Assembly: GCA_023419095.1 (NCBI GenBank)
Contig: JAEZYN010000051.1
Span: 1 to 16,910, forward strand
Length of the DNA: 16,910 nucleotides
Direction: 5' to 3'
From: Bacteroidota bacterium
GTDB taxonomy: Bacteria > Bacteroidota > Bacteroidia > Flavobacteriales > Weeksellaceae
A program made the position numbers and the translations under genes. The notes below the pieces were generated by a model that saw only the letters and a list, made by a program, of their open reading frames with translations, made no database searches and was not told the DNA's origin. Of this stretch, positions 14,519-16,910 are shown piece by piece. Each line of letters begins with the position of its first letter. Position 1 is the stretch's first letter.

Positions 14519-14678
14519 CAATTAGTCCGCAATTAGCCCGCACATAACCAATCTATCTTTACTTAACTTTACCTCATCTTACTACACTCACACTTACTTC
14601 TACTGACTATCAGGTTCTTATATAATAGCCTATGAGTAACGACATACGGTCTGATTAAGGAGGATTAACGTGTTACGC

Positions 14679-14695
14679 TCCCTGTGGGTCTACAA
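14679..14695 (+). repeat. Right attachment-site repeat (displaced tRNA-Gln 3' fragment)
   Basis: TCCCTGTGGGTCTACAA, identical to the tRNA 3' end at 7551-7567, but preceded by unrelated sequence, so no tRNA can form. It is the original chromosomal 3' end pushed away by integration, or the matching site of a neighbouring older element. Confidence 0.9.
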
Positions 14696-14705
14696 ATTTA
14701 GGTAT

Positions 14706-14731
14706 AACGCTCTGATTTTCAGGGCGTTTTT
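14706..14731 (+). terminator. Second copy of the tRNA-Gln terminator
   Basis: The same hairpin as at 7578-7604 (10-bp stem, TTT loop, T run), standing exactly 9 bases after the attachment repeat as in the left copy. It no longer serves a tRNA. Confidence 0.8.
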
Positions 14732-15375
14732 GTTTTGTTTAGGAAATCATTAGGAAATATCTTTATTTTAACGAAGAAATTGTTGAGTCCGATCACATGA
14801 CAGTGGAGGTCAATTATGCACTAAAAAAACAAAAGTTTTTTTTTAGCAGGCTGGGAGAATTATCACTAGGGTTACAACACACCACACTTTGATGTTCCAT
14901 TATCATTAGCTTGTTCAGCTTTTAAACTTAACCTTACGTGCCGATGCGGGTACCATCTGTGCAAGTTTCGTGTGCAACACCCGTAAAAGGCTGGCGGTTA
15001 TATTTTATTAGCAAACTAAAAATCTTGCTCCCATATATATATGCGAATAATGCCCATTCTCGCTAACAATCAGAGGACACTGACATATTAATTTTAGTGC
15101 AGTTTTCGTCAGTAGATAATAACCCTTGATCGTTGACGACGGAACGATTAAAACCAATGGTCACAAAATAAAACATAACGCTACCTACATTTTGGAACCT
15201 ACGCTACCAATTCTGGAGTTATCTGAAGTGCATAAATACTGAGTATTACCGCAACAGTCGCACCACATGCAACAGTTAATATCACGCGAACTTCCCAACA
15301 ACGTAAGCGCTATCACTTGAGCACTTCGCGCCACCGAATGGTACAGTGTTCCCTGCCGTGCGATAGTGTTCATAA
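14732..15375. other. Gap without recognisable gene, probably decayed element DNA
   Basis: About 640 bases between the displaced terminator and the truncated integrase. Stops occur in all frames and no product is recognisable; the - strand frames at 15185-15373 and 15282-15536 look like chance. TTAGGAAAT is directly repeated at 14739-14747 and 14750-14758 (11-base spacing), and ACGCTACC at 15178-15185 and 15201-15208. The first pair could be an integrase arm site of the older element. Confidence 0.5.
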
Positions 15376-15909
15376 GAGAAAAAATATTTAGAAAGGGTGA
15401 GAGATGTTTTTATGTTCCAATGTTTTACCGGTTTGAGATATTCGGACGTAGAAAATTTAAAACAAAGCGACATTAAAGATAATTTCATCGAAATAATAAC
15501 GGTAAAAACTTCTGATAGTTTAAATATTGAACTCAATGATCACAGCAGAGCCATACTTGAAAAATATAAAGATGAAGTGTATGAAAAATCTAAAGCTTTG
15601 CCGGTGATTAGCAATCAAAAAATGAATGAATATTTACGGGAACTAATGGAAATGGCGGAAATTGATGAACCTATCCGCGAAACCTATTATAAAGGAAACC
15701 AAAAATTTGATGAAGTTTCCCCAAAATACGCACTTATGAGTTCCCACGCCGGGAGACGAACTTTTATCTGCAACGCTTTGGCTTTAGGAATTCCTCCGCA
15801 GGTCGTGATGAAGTGGACTGGTCACACTGATTATGCTGCGATGAAGCCCTATATTGATATTGCAGATCAAACAAAAATAAATGCTATGGCAAAGTTTAAT
15901 ATGTTGTAA
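15376..15909 (+). pseudogene. 5'-truncated tyrosine recombinase (catalytic half only)
   Basis: About 177 codons of the C-terminal catalytic domain. Similarity starts abruptly at EKKYLERVRDVFMFQCFTGLRYSD, with a TAA immediately upstream at 15373-15375, so the arm-binding and core-binding domains (normally 200 or more residues) are missing. The catalytic residues in view are intact: R (TGLRYSD), K (VKTSD), H-x-x-R (SSHAGRRTF), H (WTGHTD) and Tyr in KPYIDIAD. A GTG at 15397 could start a 170-aa protein, but without DNA-binding domains it would not be a working integrase. It is on the opposite strand to the active integrase and differs in sequence (FTGLRYSD against YTGQRVAD), so it is a relic of a separate element. 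Confidence 0.88.
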
Positions 15910-15945
15910 ACCCTAACTTTTTTAAGGAAGTAGTTTACACAGATA

Positions 15946-15973
15946 TTGCTTCTAAAATAATTCCCTATCTTTG
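15946..15973 (+). promoter_or_regulatory. Promoter of the Cys-rich protein gene
   Basis: TTG at 15946-15948, a 17-base spacer and TATCTTTG at 15966-15973. It overlaps the in-frame TTG codon at 15971, which supports ATG 15989 as the start, with a leader of about 10 bases. Confidence 0.65.
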
Positions 15974-15988
15974 TGCTGTTTACTTACA

Positions 15989-16405
15989 ATGGTCGGAAAT
16001 TTTAAAATACTGTTCCTTTCCCTTACACTCGCGTTATTGCTGGCGCCAGGGATTTCTCAGGCTTGCAGTAAAAAGGAGAAGCAGGTTATTAAAACCGCGA
16101 CCAGTTCGCAAACTTTCATAAAACAGTCATTCGCACAGATACAGCCGTCTTGCGACAGCGGCGATTGCAAAGAAGAATGCTGTCACCCAAAATCACACAA
16201 TTGTCAAACCGATGGATGCTCAGGAAATTGCAGCGGTAACCTTTGCAGCACTGCTCAGTATACCATTCTAGCATACAGCAAATTTTTAGAGGATTCTAAA
16301 AACGAAGCGTCCGGTTACGATGACAAAAATTCTAATTTTTTTTATCAGAATCCCCATTACTCCGGTGGATTCCATACCATTTGGGAACCGCCCAAAATAG
16401 GTTAA
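15989..16405 (+). CDS. Secreted or lipid-anchored Cys-rich protein, probably metal-related
   Basis: A 138-aa protein. The N-terminal signal peptide (MVGNFKILFLSLTLALLLAPGISQA) is followed at once by Cys26, so export is clear; SQA-C may be a signal peptidase I site or a weak lipobox. The middle is Cys-rich (Cys55, 60, 64, 65, 72, 77, 81 and 86, including DCKEECC and CSGNCSGNLC) with His residues, a composition suited to soft-metal binding. The C-terminal part ends GGFHTIWEPPKIG. I recall small Bacteroidota proteins with a similar ending ahead of copper or heavy-metal efflux operons, but cannot confirm it here. The next gene encodes a metal-binding-type lipoprotein on the same strand, which supports a role in periplasmic metal handling (inference). 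Confidence 0.75.
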   Translation: MVGNFKILFLSLTLALLLAPGISQACSKKEKQVIKTATSSQTFIKQSFAQIQPSCDSGDCKEECCHPKSHNCQTDGCSGNCSGNLCSTAQYTILAYSKFLEDSKNEASGYDDKNSNFFYQNPHYSGGFHTIWEPPKIG

Positions 16406-16621
16406 GATCTTCTTTTACAGCCCGAATTGTGTCTGGTCGTGAAGTGTTTATGACACTTTCCGCAGATTATTTAGCGGTGCTGAATGTCCCTTCGAACTTT
16501 CACTTCTCGTTTAAGTAATCTTTTAGAAAAGAATGTTCTTTAAAGAACAACTTGAAGATCAGGATTTTCGTACACAGTCTCTCAAGACGGAGGCTCAAAA
16601 TTAACCTTTAACGATAATTTA
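16406..16621 (+). other. Gap with small hairpins and a perfect 14-bp palindrome
   Basis: 216 bases between the Cys-rich protein gene and the lipoprotein gene. It has a hairpin AAGTGT-TTATG-ACACTT (16442-16458) and the perfect palindrome GTTCTTTAAAGAAC (16535-16548), a possible regulator site. A 23-codon frame (16533-16604, MFFKEQLEDQDFRTQSLK…) ends 17 bases before the lipoprotein ATG. It might be a leader peptide or the tail of a lost gene, but is not strong enough to call. Confidence 0.45.
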
Positions 16622-16910
16622 ATGAAGAATATTCTTTTGGGAATACTCGCTTTTATAGCGGTGTTCCTTGTTTCCTGCAACAATTCAAAAGCTGAAAACA
16701 CACAAATCGCGGTCGCAAAGTTCACCACCGGCGACATTGTTCCAAACGATCACGTATGTATGGTAAACAACGCCTATATGGGCAAAAAACAACTCGAAGT
16801 CAAACATGACGGCAAAACCTACTATGGTTGCTGTGAAAACTGCAAACTGAGAATCCCGCAGGAAGAAAATGCGCGCATGGCGTCGATGCGGTTTGAGCTG
16901 CACGGCTCGG
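16622..16910 (+). CDS. Lipoprotein with TRASH-like metal-binding cysteines (3' end outside window)
   Basis: At least 96 residues, open to the window end. The signal peptide MKNILLGILAFIAVFLVSC has a lipobox with Cys19 as the lipidation site, so the protein is membrane-anchored outside the cytoplasm. The mature part contains VPNDHVCMVNNAYMGKKQ, then TYYGCCENCK: Cys46 and Cys70/71/74, close to the C-x(19-22)-C-x3-C pattern of TRASH/YHS-type heavy-metal-binding domains (here 23 residues between the first two). Bacteroidota have short lipoproteins of this type with heavy-metal genes (MlpB-like, from memory). With the preceding Cys-rich exported protein it suggests the start of a copper or heavy-metal resistance locus continuing to the right. 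Confidence 0.8.
   Translation, partial: MKNILLGILAFIAVFLVSCNNSKAENTQIAVAKFTTGDIVPNDHVCMVNNAYMGKKQLEVKHDGKTYYGCCENCKLRIPQEENARMASMRFELHGS

Larger units (their letters stand above)
7551..14695. mobile_element. 7.1-kb integrated element in tRNA-Gln carrying a restriction-modification system
   Basis: Boundaries are set by a 17-bp perfect direct repeat: TCCCTGTGGGTCTACAA at 7551-7567 (tRNA 3' end) and at 14679-14695. Inside are a tyrosine integrase next to the right end and reading inward, an Xis/AlpA-like HTH gene, a probable replication initiator, two unknown genes and a type II restriction-modification pair. Integration into a tRNA 3' end with restoration of the gene is the classic pattern of tyrosine-recombinase islands. 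No relaxase, coupling protein or conjugation gene is present, and no phage capsid or terminase. It is therefore not self-transmissible by any visible means, and would be an integrative plasmid or satellite that depends on helpers (inference). Confidence 0.9.

Noticed and set aside
7605..14678. CRISPR array or retron-like reverse transcriptase in the element
   Set aside because: No regularly spaced repeats and no reverse transcriptase or Cas motifs in any frame examined; the defence content is the restriction-modification pair.
15185..15536. - strand frames at 15185-15373 and 15282-15536
   Set aside because: One overlaps the integrase relic antisense, both lack signals and recognisable sequence.

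Overview
The window reads as chromosome of a Flavobacteriia bacterium, most likely Weeksellaceae (Chryseobacterium/Kaistella-like). The grounds are protein style, weak ribosome binding sites, several promoters with the Bacteroidota TTG / TAnnTTTG pattern, and a twin-hairpin repeat of a kind I associate with this group. Genus assignment is inference.

Layout. (1) 1-7500 is ordinary core chromosome: the 3' end of argS, a palindromic repeat, menE, arfB, a promoter with a possible 37-codon ORF, a GreA/GreB-domain gene, then deoxyhypusine-synthase-like (-), an alkyltransferase-like gene (+), htpG (-) and recA (-). Clear terminators separate the units. (2) A tRNA-Gln(TTG) gene at 7494-7564 has been used as an integration site. 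Its last 14 bases plus three more, and the terminator behind it, are repeated at 14679-14731, so 7551-14695 is a roughly 7.1-kb integrated element. (3) The element carries a C5-cytosine methyltransferase and a BsuBI/PstI-type endonuclease (+). Opposite them on the - strand are a tyrosine integrase, an unknown 200-aa gene, an AlpA/Xis-like HTH gene, an unknown 135-aa gene and a probable replication initiator. (4) 14696-15375 has no recognisable gene, and 15376-15909 is the 5'-truncated catalytic half of a second tyrosine recombinase. The tRNA locus therefore looks like a repeated integration site with an older, decayed element beside the newer one. (5) 15960-16910 starts what looks like a metal-handling locus: a secreted Cys-rich protein and a lipoprotein with a Cys-rich metal-binding motif, cut by the window end.

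How it works together. The element has its own integration genes (int, Xis-like), a probable replication gene and a restriction-modification cargo that would protect the host and favour retention of the element. Its gene order (int, AlpA-like HTH, rep, defence cargo) resembles that of phage satellites and small integrative plasmids. The least usual points are the pairing of a BsuBI/PstI-family nuclease with a cytosine-C5 (not adenine) methylase, and the 690-bp non-coding gap between the two convergent gene blocks, which holds inverted and direct repeats and could contain the replication origin.
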